A stretch of DNA of 54,886 nucleotides from contig JANWYN010000066.1 in assembly GCA_025055235.1 (NCBI GenBank), forward strand, positions 1 to 54,886, given 5' to 3'. Every line of letters starts with the position of its first letter. The first letter of the stretch is position 1. The stretch is from Candidatus Roseilinea sp. Lineage in GTDB: Bacteria > Chloroflexota > Anaerolineae > J036 > Brachytrichaceae. The position numbers and the translations under genes are program-made. Below, in pieces: positions 43,578-52,486 of the stretch. A model generated the notes under the pieces. That model ran no database searches and was not told where the DNA came from. It saw only the letters and a list, made by a program, of their open reading frames with translations.

Positions 43578-43586
43578 CCCATACAC

Positions 43587-45599
43587 ATGCAAAACCGAAA
43601 ACCCTATGCCGTATTGGCCGCCGCAGCCGCAGCCGGCCTCATTCTTTCAGCCTGCGCGCCGCAAGCGGCAGCCCCGATCGTGCAGACCGTCGAGGTTCGC
43701 GTAACCGAGGTCGTCGAGGTCGTCAAGGAAGTCGAGAAGGAAGTCGAAAAGATCGTCGAGGTGACGGCGACGCCGGTGCCCGAGTGGACGCGTCCGCATC
43801 CGATCCTCAGCGACATTCGCGTGCGCCAGGCCATCGCCCACTGCACCAACCCGATCGAGCTGATCGGCTCGGTCTACGGGTTCTTGCCGGAGGAGCAGCG
43901 CACCAAGCAGCTCATGGACACCTTCATCCCGAAGGACTCGCCGTGGTACGCCAAGAACATTGACCCGAACGCGAACATCGTCCAGTACACCTACGACATC
44001 ACCAAGGCCAACCAGTTGCTCGACGAGGCCGGATGGAAGCTGCCCGAGGGTGGGCGCATCCGCGCCAACGATAAGGGCGAGCCGCTGGCGATTCGCTTCA
44101 CCACCACCAACGCACCGTTCCGCCAGACCTGGGGCGCAGTGTGGGTGAGCCAGTTGCAGAAGTGCGGCATCCAGCTCCTGCCGTCTTACATCCCCGGCTC
44201 GATTTGGTTCGGCGGCAACTCCGGCCTGCGCCGGCGCGACTTCGACATCGGCGCCTTCGCCTGGGTCGGTGAGACCGAGCCGCCCGGTCCGAGCCTGTAT
44301 GCCTGCGACCAGATTCCTACGCCGGCCAACAACTGGAACGGCCAGAACTACATGGGCTGGTGCAACGAGCGCGCGAGCAACGCCATCAAGCAGGCCAACA
44401 ACACGCTCAACCTGGAGGAGCGCAAGAAGAACTATGTGATCGTGCAGGAAGAGTTCAGCAAGGACATGGTCTCGCTGCCGCTCTTCCAGCGCTTGGAGGC
44501 TACGGCTTACAACAAGGATCTCAAGGGGCTGCGCCCCGACCCGACGGAGTATTGGTCGGCCAACTCGCATGAGTTCGAACTGCCCGGCCGCGACACTATC
44601 GTCGCTGCGCTCGGCCAGGAGCCGGCATCGCTCTTCCTGCTGCAAGAGAGCGCTGCGGTTGCCGTCATCGTCGGCCAACTGATCTACGGCGTGGACTTCA
44701 CGCAATACAGCTACGGCTTCCAGAACGTCGGCCTGGAGGGCGAGGACTTCCCGCGCATCGAGAACGGCGGCGCCACGCTGACTGAGGTCGAGATCAAGGA
44801 CGGCGATGTGCTGGTCAATGCTAACGGCGATGTTGGCACGTTCAAGGACGGCAAGCTGACCGATGCCGAAGGCAAAGAACTGGCGCTCAAGGTCAAGAAC
44901 GCCGCCGGCGAGGAAGTGGACCTGGTCGCCGGCGTCAAGATACCGCAGTTGTCGGTGACCTTCAAGTTCAAGCCGCGCAAGTGGCACGACGGCGAAGACC
45001 TGAAGAACGCCGACTTCGAGCTGGGCTACAAGGTCGCCTGCGATCGCGAGTCGGGCAACGTCAGCTACTTCACCTGCGACCGCACGGCCAAGCATGAAGT
45101 GCTGGCAGACGGCCTGGGCTACACGGTAACGTACGTGCCCGGCTACCTGAACCCGACCTACTTCCTGCCGCCCTATGGCGCCTATCCGTCACATCGCGTG
45201 GTCGAGACCGAGGGCGAGTTCAAGGGCAAGACGCTGGCCGAAGTGCCGCCGAAGAACTTTAAGGACCTGCCCGAACTGACCGACAAGCCGCTCGGCACCG
45301 GCCCATTCGTAGTGGACACCTGGGAGAAGGGCTCGAAGATCGTGCTGAAGGCCAACCCGAACTTCTACTTGGGCGCGCCGAAGGCCAAGGAGATCGTCAT
45401 CCAGATCTTCGACGCCAACCCGGCCGGCGCAGTGGCCGCCCTGCTGCAGGGCACAGTGGACATCGTCGGCAAGGAAGTCATCGGCGCGGGCCAGGAGCTC
45501 GAGACGGTGATTAAGGAAGCGCAGGCCGGCAAGATCAAGGCCGAGCCGATCGCCAGCCCGACCTGGGAGCACGCCGATATGAACCTCAACACCCGGTAG
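43587..45599 (+). CDS. Circularly permuted oligopeptide-type substrate-binding lipoprotein, operon 2
   Basis: A 670-residue lipoprotein: lipobox LILSAC (Cys23), then an acidic VEKEV-type linker up to about residue 62. The SBP family 5 segments then come in swapped order. Residues 67-335 match the normal C-terminal half: DIRVRQAIAHCTNP, YTYDITKANQLLDEAGW, GQNYMGWCNERAS, SLPLFQRLEATAYNKDLKGL. Residues 340-670 match the normal N-terminal half: IVAALGQEPASLFLL, LSVTFKFKPRKWHDGEDL, LPPYGAYPSHRVV, GTGPFVVDTWEKGSKIVLKANPNF, and finally SPTWEHADMNLNTR, which in ordinary proteins leads straight into the VRQAI segment. Each half is present once. A strong terminator-like hairpin follows. Confidence 0.88.
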   Translation: MQNRKPYAVLAAAAAAGLILSACAPQAAAPIVQTVEVRVTEVVEVVKEVEKEVEKIVEVTATPVPEWTRPHPILSDIRVRQAIAHCTNPIELIGSVYGFLPEEQRTKQLMDTFIPKDSPWYAKNIDPNANIVQYTYDITKANQLLDEAGWKLPEGGRIRANDKGEPLAIRFTTTNAPFRQTWGAVWVSQLQKCGIQLLPSYIPGSIWFGGNSGLRRRDFDIGAFAWVGETEPPGPSLYACDQIPTPANNWNGQNYMGWCNERASNAIKQANNTLNLEERKKNYVIVQEEFSKDMVSLPLFQRLEATAYNKDLKGLRPDPTEYWSANSHEFELPGRDTIVAALGQEPASLFLLQESAAVAVIVGQLIYGVDFTQYSYGFQNVGLEGEDFPRIENGGATLTEVEIKDGDVLVNANGDVGTFKDGKLTDAEGKELALKVKNAAGEEVDLVAGVKIPQLSVTFKFKPRKWHDGEDLKNADFELGYKVACDRESGNVSYFTCDRTAKHEVLADGLGYTVTYVPGYLNPTYFLPPYGAYPSHRVVETEGEFKGKTLAEVPPKNFKDLPELTDKPLGTGPFVVDTWEKGSKIVLKANPNFYLGAPKAKEIVIQIFDANPAGAVAALLQGTVDIVGKEVIGAGQELETVIKEAQAGKIKAEPIASPTWEHADMNLNTR

Positions 45600-45630
45600 T
45601 CCCGGTTGGACGAGGCGCATCGTAGATCGA

Positions 45631-45665
45631 ATGAGTAGCCCCAGCCGTGGGGCTACTCATTTTCT
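45631..45665 (+). terminator. Terminator-like stem after the permuted binding protein
   Basis: ATGAGTAGCCCC pairs perfectly with GGGGCTACTCAT (12 bp, 6-nt loop), followed by TTTCT. It probably stops most transcripts after the receptor gene, with read-through or a new start feeding the permeases. Confidence 0.85.
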
Positions 45666-45685
45666 ATAAAATATGTCCACTGTTT

Positions 45686-45748
45686 GCGTCTTACATTACG
45701 CGTCTTGCGTCTCACGTAACGGAATGCGCGATGCGTAATACGCAGCAC
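45686..45748. repeat. Heptanucleotide array H6 (9 units)
   Basis: Nine units between the terminator and the permease Shine-Dalgarno: GCGTCTT, ACATTAC, GCGTCTT, GCGTCTC, ACGTAAC, GGAATGC, GCGATGC, GTAATAC and GCAGCAC. It shares the GCGTCTT core with H3. Confidence 0.85.
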
Positions 45749-45758
45749 GGAGGATTAT

Positions 45759-46949
45759 TTGACAACTTATCTGATTCGCAGGCTGTTCGTGATCGTGGTG
45801 ATGGCATTCATCATCGCATTCGCGTCGTTCATTCTGCTGAGCATCGCGCCCGGCGGGCCACTACAAGAGATCGCCGCGCGCCAGAGCACGACGCAGCGCA
45901 ACGACCTGGACTTGATCGAGCGCACGATGAAGCGCTATGACCTCGATATTTTCTTGATCCCGCGCTTCCTGCGCTGGTTGACCGGCCATCCCCGCGGGCC
46001 GATCGAGATCGGCGGGCAACAATTCTTCGCCGACCTACAGGTCGGATGCCTCAAGGAGGGCCGTGCCCGGCTTGTCTATCCCGATGGGCGCGTGGTCGAG
46101 GTGAACTGTGAGAAGCCCGTCTTCCTGCGCGACCTGGCAGGTCGCCCGGTCAGCGACGGCATCGTGCGCCTCGACTTCGGCAAGTCCACACAGATCCTGC
46201 GCGAACAGCCGGTCATGCGCCTATTCGAGAGCCGCATCGTGAACACCCTGTTGTTGATGGGCATCTCCACCTTCCTGTCCATCATGATCGCTATCCCGCT
46301 GGGCATCATCTCGGCGGTCAAGCAGTACTCGCGCTTCGACTACACCGTCACCACCCTGGCCTTCATCGGCTCGGGCATGCCCACGTTGTTCATGGGCATC
46401 ATGGGCATCCTGATCTTCGCCGTGCTGTTTAAGGAGGCCGGGCTCCCTTACCTGCCGGCAGGCACCGCCGAATCGCCGCGCGATGCAGTCATCCCGCTCT
46501 TCGGCACGATCAAGGCCGGGTCGTTCGTTGACCGCTTGTGGCACCTGGTGCTGCCGGTGACGATCCTGACCATCTTCAACCTGGCGCAGTGGAGCCGGTT
46601 CATTCGTTCCTCGATGCTGGAGGTGCTGCGTCAGGATTACGTGCGCACAGCGCGCGCCAAAGGGCTGATCGAGCGCGTGGTGATCGTGAAGCACGCGATG
46701 CGCAACGCGCTCATCCCGTTCGTAACACTGCTGGCGGGCGTGTTGCCGGCGTTGTTCGGCGGGGCGATCATCACGGAGAGCGTGTTCAACTATCCTGGCA
46801 TGGGCCGGCTGTTCGTCGCTTCGCTCATCGCAGGCGACTACAACGTGGCAATTGGGTTCATCTTGATCTCTACCTTCTTGGTGTTGATCGGCTACTTGCT
46901 TTCGGACGTGCTGTATACCGTGGTGGATCCACGCATCCGGTTGTCGTAG
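45759..46949 (+). CDS. Oligopeptide-type ABC permease (DppB type), operon 2
   Basis: A 396-residue membrane subunit. I choose TTG at 45759 because GGAGG lies 4 to 8 bp upstream and the product opens TTYLIRRLFVIVVMAFIIAFASFILLSIAPGGP, the DppB N-terminus with PGGP in place of PGDP. An extracytoplasmic region of about 100 residues between the first and second membrane segments (GGQQFFADLQVGCLKEGRARLVYPDG) is larger than usual. The coupling loop DYVRTARAKGLIERVVIVKHAMRNALIP and the end LYTVVDPRIRLS are standard. It pairs with the permease at 47028. Confidence 0.92.
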   Translation: MTTYLIRRLFVIVVMAFIIAFASFILLSIAPGGPLQEIAARQSTTQRNDLDLIERTMKRYDLDIFLIPRFLRWLTGHPRGPIEIGGQQFFADLQVGCLKEGRARLVYPDGRVVEVNCEKPVFLRDLAGRPVSDGIVRLDFGKSTQILREQPVMRLFESRIVNTLLLMGISTFLSIMIAIPLGIISAVKQYSRFDYTVTTLAFIGSGMPTLFMGIMGILIFAVLFKEAGLPYLPAGTAESPRDAVIPLFGTIKAGSFVDRLWHLVLPVTILTIFNLAQWSRFIRSSMLEVLRQDYVRTARAKGLIERVVIVKHAMRNALIPFVTLLAGVLPALFGGAIITESVFNYPGMGRLFVASLIAGDYNVAIGFILISTFLVLIGYLLSDVLYTVVDPRIRLS

Positions 46950-47027
46950 TGGGGAGCGGATGAGGAAGCGGACAGTGGAACGGATGGAGAAGCGGATGGT
47001 GCAGATAGACTACTTCGGAGGCTGAGG

Positions 47028-48035
47028 ATGGCAACTGCAACTGCCAGCGTAGAAGCCACAACTGCAAGGCCAATCGCCTTGGCCAAGCCGGAAGGGCAGT
47101 GGACGATCGTCTTGCGCCGCTTTCGCAGACACCGGCTGGCGATCATCTCGCTCATGTTCATCATCGTCGTCTTCATCGCGTCGCTGATCACGCCGCTGAT
47201 TGCGCCATTCCCGCGTGACGCCGTGAATCCGGTGATGCGCTTCTCGCCGCCCATGACCACGGACACGGAGACCGGCAAGCTCCATGTGCTGGGCACCGAC
47301 CACGTTGGCCGCGACACGTTTACCCGCCTGCTCTACGCGGCGCGCATTACCCTCAGCGTCGCCATCATCGTGGCAACACTGAGCACTTTCATCGGCATGG
47401 CAGTTGGCGCACTGGCCGGCTATTACCGCGGCGTCATAGACGGTATCCTCATGCGCATCCTGGAGTTCATGTCGGCCATCCCCACCTTTCCGATCTTGCT
47501 CATCTTGGCCTCCGTCCTGAACCAGGATCCTAAGCTGCTGCCCTTTCCTGACTTCCTGGTGAACTTCGTCAGCGCGATCATGCTGATTGACCCGCAGAAG
47601 GAATCGCGCAGCGTGCTGGTGGTGATCTTCGTCATCACGCTGTTCGGTTGGACAGGCGCGGCACGCTTGATGCGCGGCATGGTGCTCTCGGTGCGCGAGC
47701 GCGACTTCATCGAGTCGGCCCGTTCGCTGGGCGCGAACAACCTGCGGATCATCACACGCCACGTGGTGCCGAACGCCTTCCCGCCGCTAATCGTGGCCTA
47801 TACGTTGGCGCTGGCCGATGGCCTGACGGCCGAGGTCGCGCTGAGCTTCCTCGGCCTCGGCATCACCGACCCCACGCCGACCTGGGGCAACATGCTCAAC
47901 TTCTCGACGCAGTTCATGTTGACGCATCCGTGGGCGCCGCTCATTCCGGGCATTCCCGTGGTGCTGTGCTCGCTGGCGTTCAACTTCATCGGCGACGGCT
48001 TGCGCGACGCGCTGGATCCACGGTTGAAGATGTGA
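47028..48035 (+). CDS. Oligopeptide-type ABC permease (DppC type), operon 2
   Basis: A 335-residue partner permease with GGAGG upstream of the ATG. The DppC signature HVLGTDHVGRDTFTRLLYAARITL is near residue 85, the coupling loop RERDFIESARSLGANNLRIITRHVVPNAFPP near 225-255, and the C-terminus FNFIGDGLRDALDPRLKM is canonical. The preceding 78-bp gap is purine-rich and repetitive (GAAGCGGA, GAACGGATG) but without a clean 7-bp period. A Uma2-like gene begins 2 bp after its stop. Confidence 0.94.
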   Translation: MATATASVEATTARPIALAKPEGQWTIVLRRFRRHRLAIISLMFIIVVFIASLITPLIAPFPRDAVNPVMRFSPPMTTDTETGKLHVLGTDHVGRDTFTRLLYAARITLSVAIIVATLSTFIGMAVGALAGYYRGVIDGILMRILEFMSAIPTFPILLILASVLNQDPKLLPFPDFLVNFVSAIMLIDPQKESRSVLVVIFVITLFGWTGAARLMRGMVLSVRERDFIESARSLGANNLRIITRHVVPNAFPPLIVAYTLALADGLTAEVALSFLGLGITDPTPTWGNMLNFSTQFMLTHPWAPLIPGIPVVLCSLAFNFIGDGLRDALDPRLKM

Positions 48036-48037
48036 CT

Positions 48038-48679
48038 ATGGCACCTGGGTCTGACAACGAACCTGCTGCGATCAAAGAGCCGGCATGGGATGTAGCCTAT
48101 CTCTTCCCACTGCAGGGTGAGTGGACAGAAGAGGACTATTTCTCCTTGCCAGACAACACTCGGGTCGAGTTGGTCGAAGGCCGGCTGGAGCGATTACCTA
48201 TGCCGACGACGAGCCATCAACGCATCGTGGCCTTTCTCTTCGGACTCCTGCTGGCCTTCGTCAGCCGGCGCTATCCAGGCGCTGAGGTTCTGTTTGCATC
48301 CTTACCGATTCGGCTCGGGCCGAATGTGCTAAGAGAGCCAGACGTTGTGCTCATGCTGCCGGAACATCGTCACCGCATTCACGAGCAATACTGGGAAGCA
48401 CCTGATATGGTCATGGAGGTCGTGTCACCCAAGAATCGAGCGACAGACATCCGCGACAAACGCCGCGAATACGCCCGGGCCGGCATCCCGGAATACTGGA
48501 TCGTAGATCCACAAGCGAAAATCATCACTGTGCTTAAACTATGTGGCGAATCGTATGCGGTCCACGGCGAGTATGGCCCCGGCGACGTCGCCGAGTCGGC
48601 TTTGCTCGAAGGCTTTCGAGTGGAGGTGGACGATATCTGGCGCGCAGCGAGCGGCGCGTCAACATCATCGAATCTTTGA
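48038..48679 (+). CDS. Uma2 family (DUF820) PD-(D/E)XK endonuclease-like protein
   Basis: A 213-residue protein with the Uma2 layout: NTRVELVEGRLERLPMPTTSHQ near residue 45, LREPDVVLML (active-site Asp), DMVMEVVSPKNRATDIRDKRREYARAGIPEYWIVDP (key residues Glu, Ser-Pro and Lys) and a short C-terminal beta part ending near GFRVEVDDIW. Such proteins are very numerous in Cyanobacteria and Chloroflexota; their nuclease role is inferred from fold and their biology is unclear. It sits inside the importer operon, 2 bp after a permease and 27 bp before the first ATPase, so it is co-transcribed. The 130-codon upstream extension is antisense-frame sequence within the permease gene. Confidence 0.85.
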   Translation: MAPGSDNEPAAIKEPAWDVAYLFPLQGEWTEEDYFSLPDNTRVELVEGRLERLPMPTTSHQRIVAFLFGLLLAFVSRRYPGAEVLFASLPIRLGPNVLREPDVVLMLPEHRHRIHEQYWEAPDMVMEVVSPKNRATDIRDKRREYARAGIPEYWIVDPQAKIITVLKLCGESYAVHGEYGPGDVAESALLEGFRVEVDDIWRAASGASTSSNL

Positions 48680-48706
48680 ATTTGCAATCAGGAGAGAGTA
48701 ATCGGC

Positions 48707-49744
48707 ATGAGTGTGAATGCTGCAATCGGCACTGCGACGGCTCCAACCGGCGCGCGCAACGGCCAGTTGAATGACTTGATGCTCGACGTCCAGGGCCTGA
48801 AGACATACTTCTACACCGAAGACGGCGTGGTCAAAGCCGTGGACGGCGTGGACCTCTATGTCAGGCGCGGCGAGACGCTCGGCATCGTCGGCGAGTCCGG
48901 CTGCGGCAAGAGCGTGACCTCGCTCTCGATCATGCGCCTGATCAGCCCGCCGGGCAAGATCGTCGAAGGCAAGATCATCTTCGACGGCGTGAACCTGCTC
49001 GATTTGCCCGAGCGCGAAATGACCAAGATTCGCGGCAACCGCATCTCGATGATCTTCCAGCAGCCGACCTCGTGCCTGAACCCGGTGTTCAAGATCGGCG
49101 ACCAGGTGGCCGAGGTGCTCAACATCCACCAGAACTTGGGGCGCGAAGCGGGCTGGAAGCGCGCCGTCGAGCTGCTGCGCATGGTGGGCATCCCGGAGCC
49201 GGCCAAGCGCGCACATGCCTACCCGCACGAGATTTCGGGCGGCCAGGCTCAGCGCGTGATGATCGCCATGGCGCTGGCTTGCGCGCCGGAGCTGCTCATC
49301 GCCGACGAGCCGACCACTGCGCTCGACGTCACCATCCAAGCGCAGATCCTCGACCTGATGCGCGAACTCAAAGAGAAGACCGGCACGGCGATCATGCTGA
49401 TCACGCACGACCTGGGCGTAGTGGCCGAGATGTGCGACCGCGTGGTGGTGATGTATGCCGGCCAGGTCGTCGAGCAAGCCGAGGTCAAAGAGTTGTTCGC
49501 CAATCCTCTGCACCCCTATACGCAGGGGCTGATCGGCTCGATCCCAATCCTTGGCCAGGTGCGCGACCGGCTCGACGTGATCCCGGGCACGGTGCCGAAC
49601 CTGCTCAACCCGCCACCCGGCTGCCGGTTCGAGCCGCGCTGCCAGAAGTGTGAAGGCGCCGCGCGCGAGCGTTGCAAAGTCGAGCTGCCTCCGTTGCGCG
49701 AAATCAAACCCGGCCATTGGGTGCGCACGTGGCTCTACGATTGA
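48707..49744 (+). CDS. Oligopeptide-type ABC ATPase (DppD type), operon 2
   Basis: A 345-residue ATPase: Walker [10 protein letters not shown], signature [14 protein letters not shown], Walker [14 protein letters not shown], switch His [11 protein letters not shown]. Its C-terminal extension [22 protein letters not shown] carries the Cys pattern expected in OppD/DppD proteins. The ATG has GGAGAGAG upstream at normal spacing. It provides energy with the DppF-type protein at 49879 for the permeases at 45759 and 47028. The Ser for Thr and Val at the end of Walker A (KSV) is seen in this family. Confidence 0.94.
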   Translation: MSVNAAIGTATAPTGARNGQLNDLMLDVQGLKTYFYTEDGVVKAVDGVDLYVRRGETLGIVGESGCGKSVTSLSIMRLISPPGKIVEGKIIFDGVNLLDLPEREMTKIRGNRISMIFQQPTSCLNPVFKIGDQVAEVLNIHQNLGREAGWKRAVELLRMVGIPEPAKRAHAYPHEISGGQAQRVMIAMALACAPELLIADEPTTALDVTIQAQILDLMRELKEKTGTAIMLITHDLGVVAEMCDRVVVMYAGQVVEQAEVKELFANPLHPYTQGLIGSIPILGQVRDRLDVIPGTVPNLLNPPPGCRFEPRCQKCEGAARERCKVELPPLREIKPGHWVRTWLYD

Positions 49745-49755
49745 GCGTGTCATTT

Positions 49756-49858
49756 GGTAATCAGGTAAGTAGTAACTGGTAACTGGTAATTGGAGACTCA
49801 TGACGCAATAATCTCTAATCTCTAATCTCCAATCAATTACCAATTACCAATTACCAAT
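49756..49858. repeat. Heptanucleotide array H7, two arms in opposite orientation
   Basis: Arm A (49756-49798) has GGTAAGT, AGTAACT, GGTAACT, GGTAATT and GGAGACT. Arm B (49810-49858) has AATCTCT, AATCTCT, AATCTCC and three TACCAAT units. GGTAACTGGTAATTGG can pair with the CCAATTACCAATTACC part. The unit is the same as in H2, 23 kb away. Confidence 0.88.
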
Positions 49859-49878
49859 TCAACCACCAACTCCAAAAG

Positions 49879-50976
49879 ATGGGCACGAACGGCAACAAGA
49901 CAGAAGATCTGCTCGAGGTCAAGAACCTCCAGAAGTATTTCCCGATCAAGGGCGGCATCCTGCAGCGCACGATCGGATACGTCAAGGCTGTGGACGGCGT
50001 ATCGTTCACCGTAAAGAAGGGCGAGACGCTGGGCCTGGTGGGCGAATCGGGCTGCGGCAAAACCACCGTTGGCCGCACCATCCTGCGCCTGACGCCGGCT
50101 ACCGGCGGTTCGGTGATCTTCGAGGGGCAAGACGTGTTCAAGCTGAACAGCAGCCAGCTCAAGGCGCTGCGCCGCGATATGCAGATCATCTTCCAGGACC
50201 CCTATTCGTCGCTCGACCCGCGCATGCCGGTCGGCGAGAGCGTCGGCGAGGGGCTGCTGGTGCACGGCATGCGCGACGCCAAGAAGCGCAACGAGATCGT
50301 CATCGAGATGCTGCGCAAGGTCGGCCTGGAGGACTATCACGCCCGGCGCTATCCACACGAATTCTCCGGCGGCCAGCGCCAGCGCATCGGCATCGCCCGC
50401 GCCCTGGCCCTGCGCCCCAAGTTCATCGTGTGCGACGAGCCGGTGTCTGCGCTAGACGTGTCCATCCAGTCGCAGGTCTTGAACATCCTCAAGGACTTGC
50501 AAGCCGAGTTCGGCCTCACTTATCTCTTCATCGCGCACAACTTGAGTGTGGTGGAGCACATCAGCGATCGCGTCGGTGTGATGTACCTCGGCAAGCTTGT
50601 CGAGCTGACCGACCGCGAGACGCTCTTCCGCGATCCGCTCCACCCCTACACCAAGGCGCTGCTGTCGGCCATCCCTATTCCCGATCCAACGGTCAAGCGC
50701 GAGCGCATGATCCTGCAGGGCGACGTGCCGTCGCCGGTCAATCCGCCCAGCGGCTGCCGCTTCCACACGCGCTGCCCGTTCGCCGTGGACATCTGCAAGA
50801 CGGTCGAGCCGCCGCTAGAGGAGCTGAAACCGGGTCATTTGGTGGCTTGCCATGTGGCGAAGGAGCAGGTGGCGGAGCAGAAACGCGCCATGGGCCTCGG
50901 CGCTGCTATCGCCACGCCCACGCCGGAGCCGCCGATCACCAACCCCGCAGCGACGAAGCCGGATCTGCAGAGCTAA
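49879..50976 (+). CDS. Oligopeptide-type ABC ATPase (DppF type), operon 2
   Basis: A 365-residue ATPase: Walker [11 protein letters not shown]-loop [12 protein letters not shown], signature [14 protein letters not shown], Walker [17 protein letters not shown], switch His [12 protein letters not shown]. The SLDPRM segment and the C-terminal [18 protein letters not shown] are DppF/OppF hallmarks. A Thr/Pro-rich tail ends the protein. It is the last gene of operon 2; a weak TTCGTT/AACGAA palindrome lies near 51013-51035 before the convergent peptidase gene. The start has CCAAAAG upstream and no clear Shine-Dalgarno, as for other genes that follow heptad arrays. Confidence 0.94.
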   Translation: MGTNGNKTEDLLEVKNLQKYFPIKGGILQRTIGYVKAVDGVSFTVKKGETLGLVGESGCGKTTVGRTILRLTPATGGSVIFEGQDVFKLNSSQLKALRRDMQIIFQDPYSSLDPRMPVGESVGEGLLVHGMRDAKKRNEIVIEMLRKVGLEDYHARRYPHEFSGGQRQRIGIARALALRPKFIVCDEPVSALDVSIQSQVLNILKDLQAEFGLTYLFIAHNLSVVEHISDRVGVMYLGKLVELTDRETLFRDPLHPYTKALLSAIPIPDPTVKRERMILQGDVPSPVNPPSGCRFHTRCPFAVDICKTVEPPLEELKPGHLVACHVAKEQVAEQKRAMGLGAAIATPTPEPPITNPAATKPDLQS

Positions 50977-51070
50977 TGCCCGATCCTACAACGAGCGGCG
51001 CGGGTTAGAACCTTCGTTTTAGGCTAGGCGAACGAACCGATGAAACCATAGCCGGCCAGCCTATCCGCTA

Positions 51071-52432
51071 CTACAACTCCGCCATGAAGCGGATGCTCGC
51101 CTCAACGCCCTTCTCGTAGCACGCGATGGCGAACCGCTCGTTCGGAGAGTGAACGTTGTCATCGGGCAAACCGAAGCCGAGCAGGGCGATCGGCTTGCCC
51201 AGCAGCATCTGGAAGTCGTGCACCACCGGGATCGAGCCGCCTTCTAACTCGTAGAGCGGCGGGTTGCCGTAGGTCGCCTCGGCAGCGCGAATGGCAGCCC
51301 GAATCTCAGGCGCGTCGAGCGACACCAGCGACGCCGGCGTGCCGCGCTCGGCGCTGAAGGTGACCTCGGCGCCCGCCGGCGCAGCAGCACGCATAGCCTC
51401 TTGCACCAGGCGAATCACCTTCGCCGGATCCTGGTTCGGAACCAGCCGGCAGGTGATCTTGGCATGCGCCGTCGCCGGGATGATCGTCTTGCTGCCGGGG
51501 CCGGTGTAGCCGCTCCACATGCCGTTGACCTCCAGCGTCGGGCGCGCGCCTTTGCGCTCGTTGACCGTGAACCCCGGCTCGCCGAAGGCCTGCGGCGCGC
51601 CGGTCTCGCGCATCACGTCGGCTTCGCCGTAGGGGATGCGCGCAAGCGCTGCGCGTTCCTCGGCGCTCAACACGCGCACATCGTCGTAGAAGCCGGGCAC
51701 GGTCACGCGCCCCTGCGCGTCCTTGAGCGAGGCCAAGATGTGCGCCAGCGCAAAGGCCGGGTTCTGCACGTTGCCGCCATAGTGTCCCGAATGCACGTCG
51801 CGATCCAAACAGCGCACCTGCACCTCGAACCCTGCCAACCCGCGCAGCCCGTAGGTCAGCACAGGCCGGGTCAGGCTGAACAGCGCGCCGTCGCTGATCA
51901 TCACGCAATCGCACGCCAGCAGCTCACGATGCGTTGCGATGAACGCGCCCAGGTTGGGACTGCCGATTTCCTCTTCGCCCTCGACCAGGAACTTGACGTT
52001 GACCGGCAGCGTGCCTTCGGCGCGCAGATATGACGCGATAGCTTTCACGTGTGCTAGGTGTTGGCCCTTGTTGTCGTTCGCGCCGCGCGCATAGATGTAG
52101 CCGTCGCGAATCGCCGGCTTGAACGGCTCGCTATGCCACAGCTCGAACGGCTCGGCAGGCTGCACGTCGTAGTGACCGTAGATCAGCACGGTGGTGCGAT
52201 GATGGTCGTGGCCGGACCATTCGGCATACACGACCGGATGGCCGCCGGTCGCCATCACCTCGGCGCGCAGGCCGGCGTCGCGCAGATGCTCCGAAAGCCA
52301 CAACGCCGCCATCTTCACGTCGCGCGCGTGGTCGGGTTGCGCGCTCACGCTGGGGATGGCGAGATACTCCAGCAAATCTTCCAGATATTCGTCGCGATGT
52401 TCGCGGGCGTAATCCAAAACTCGATTGAGCAT
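51071..52432 (-). CDS. M20 family dipeptidase/carboxypeptidase
   Basis: A 453-residue cytoplasmic zinc peptidase. Metal-ligand motifs are YGHYDVQPAEPF (His and following Asp), ARGANDNKGQ (bridging Asp) and LVEGEEEIGSPN (catalytic Glu pair). The dimerisation domain is about residues 190-340, and NVHSPNER near the end supplies the last His. The start at MLNRVLDYAREH is preferred over the 18-codon upstream extension. It lies tail to tail with the oligopeptide importer and could hydrolyse the imported peptides, which is inference from context. Confidence 0.92.
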   Translation of the reverse strand: MLNRVLDYAREHRDEYLEDLLEYLAIPSVSAQPDHARDVKMAALWLSEHLRDAGLRAEVMATGGHPVVYAEWSGHDHHRTTVLIYGHYDVQPAEPFELWHSEPFKPAIRDGYIYARGANDNKGQHLAHVKAIASYLRAEGTLPVNVKFLVEGEEEIGSPNLGAFIATHRELLACDCVMISDGALFSLTRPVLTYGLRGLAGFEVQVRCLDRDVHSGHYGGNVQNPAFALAHILASLKDAQGRVTVPGFYDDVRVLSAEERAALARIPYGEADVMRETGAPQAFGEPGFTVNERKGARPTLEVNGMWSGYTGPGSKTIIPATAHAKITCRLVPNQDPAKVIRLVQEAMRAAAPAGAEVTFSAERGTPASLVSLDAPEIRAAIRAAEATYGNPPLYELEGGSIPVVHDFQMLLGKPIALLGFGLPDDNVHSPNERFAIACYEKGVEASIRFMAEL

Positions 52433-52486
52433 GATACGAATGCCCCTCAGCGGCGCAGATCTCGATGCGACCCGCACCGCAGCCAC

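Noticed and set aside
43647..45095. 482-codon minus-strand frame opposite the permuted binding protein
   Set aside because: Shadow frame; composition is typical of antisense reading of high-GC genes.
46950..47027. Purine-rich repeats between the operon 2 permeases as an eighth heptad array
   Set aside because: Motifs such as GAAGCGGA recur at 12 to 14 bp rather than 7, so the period does not match the other arrays.
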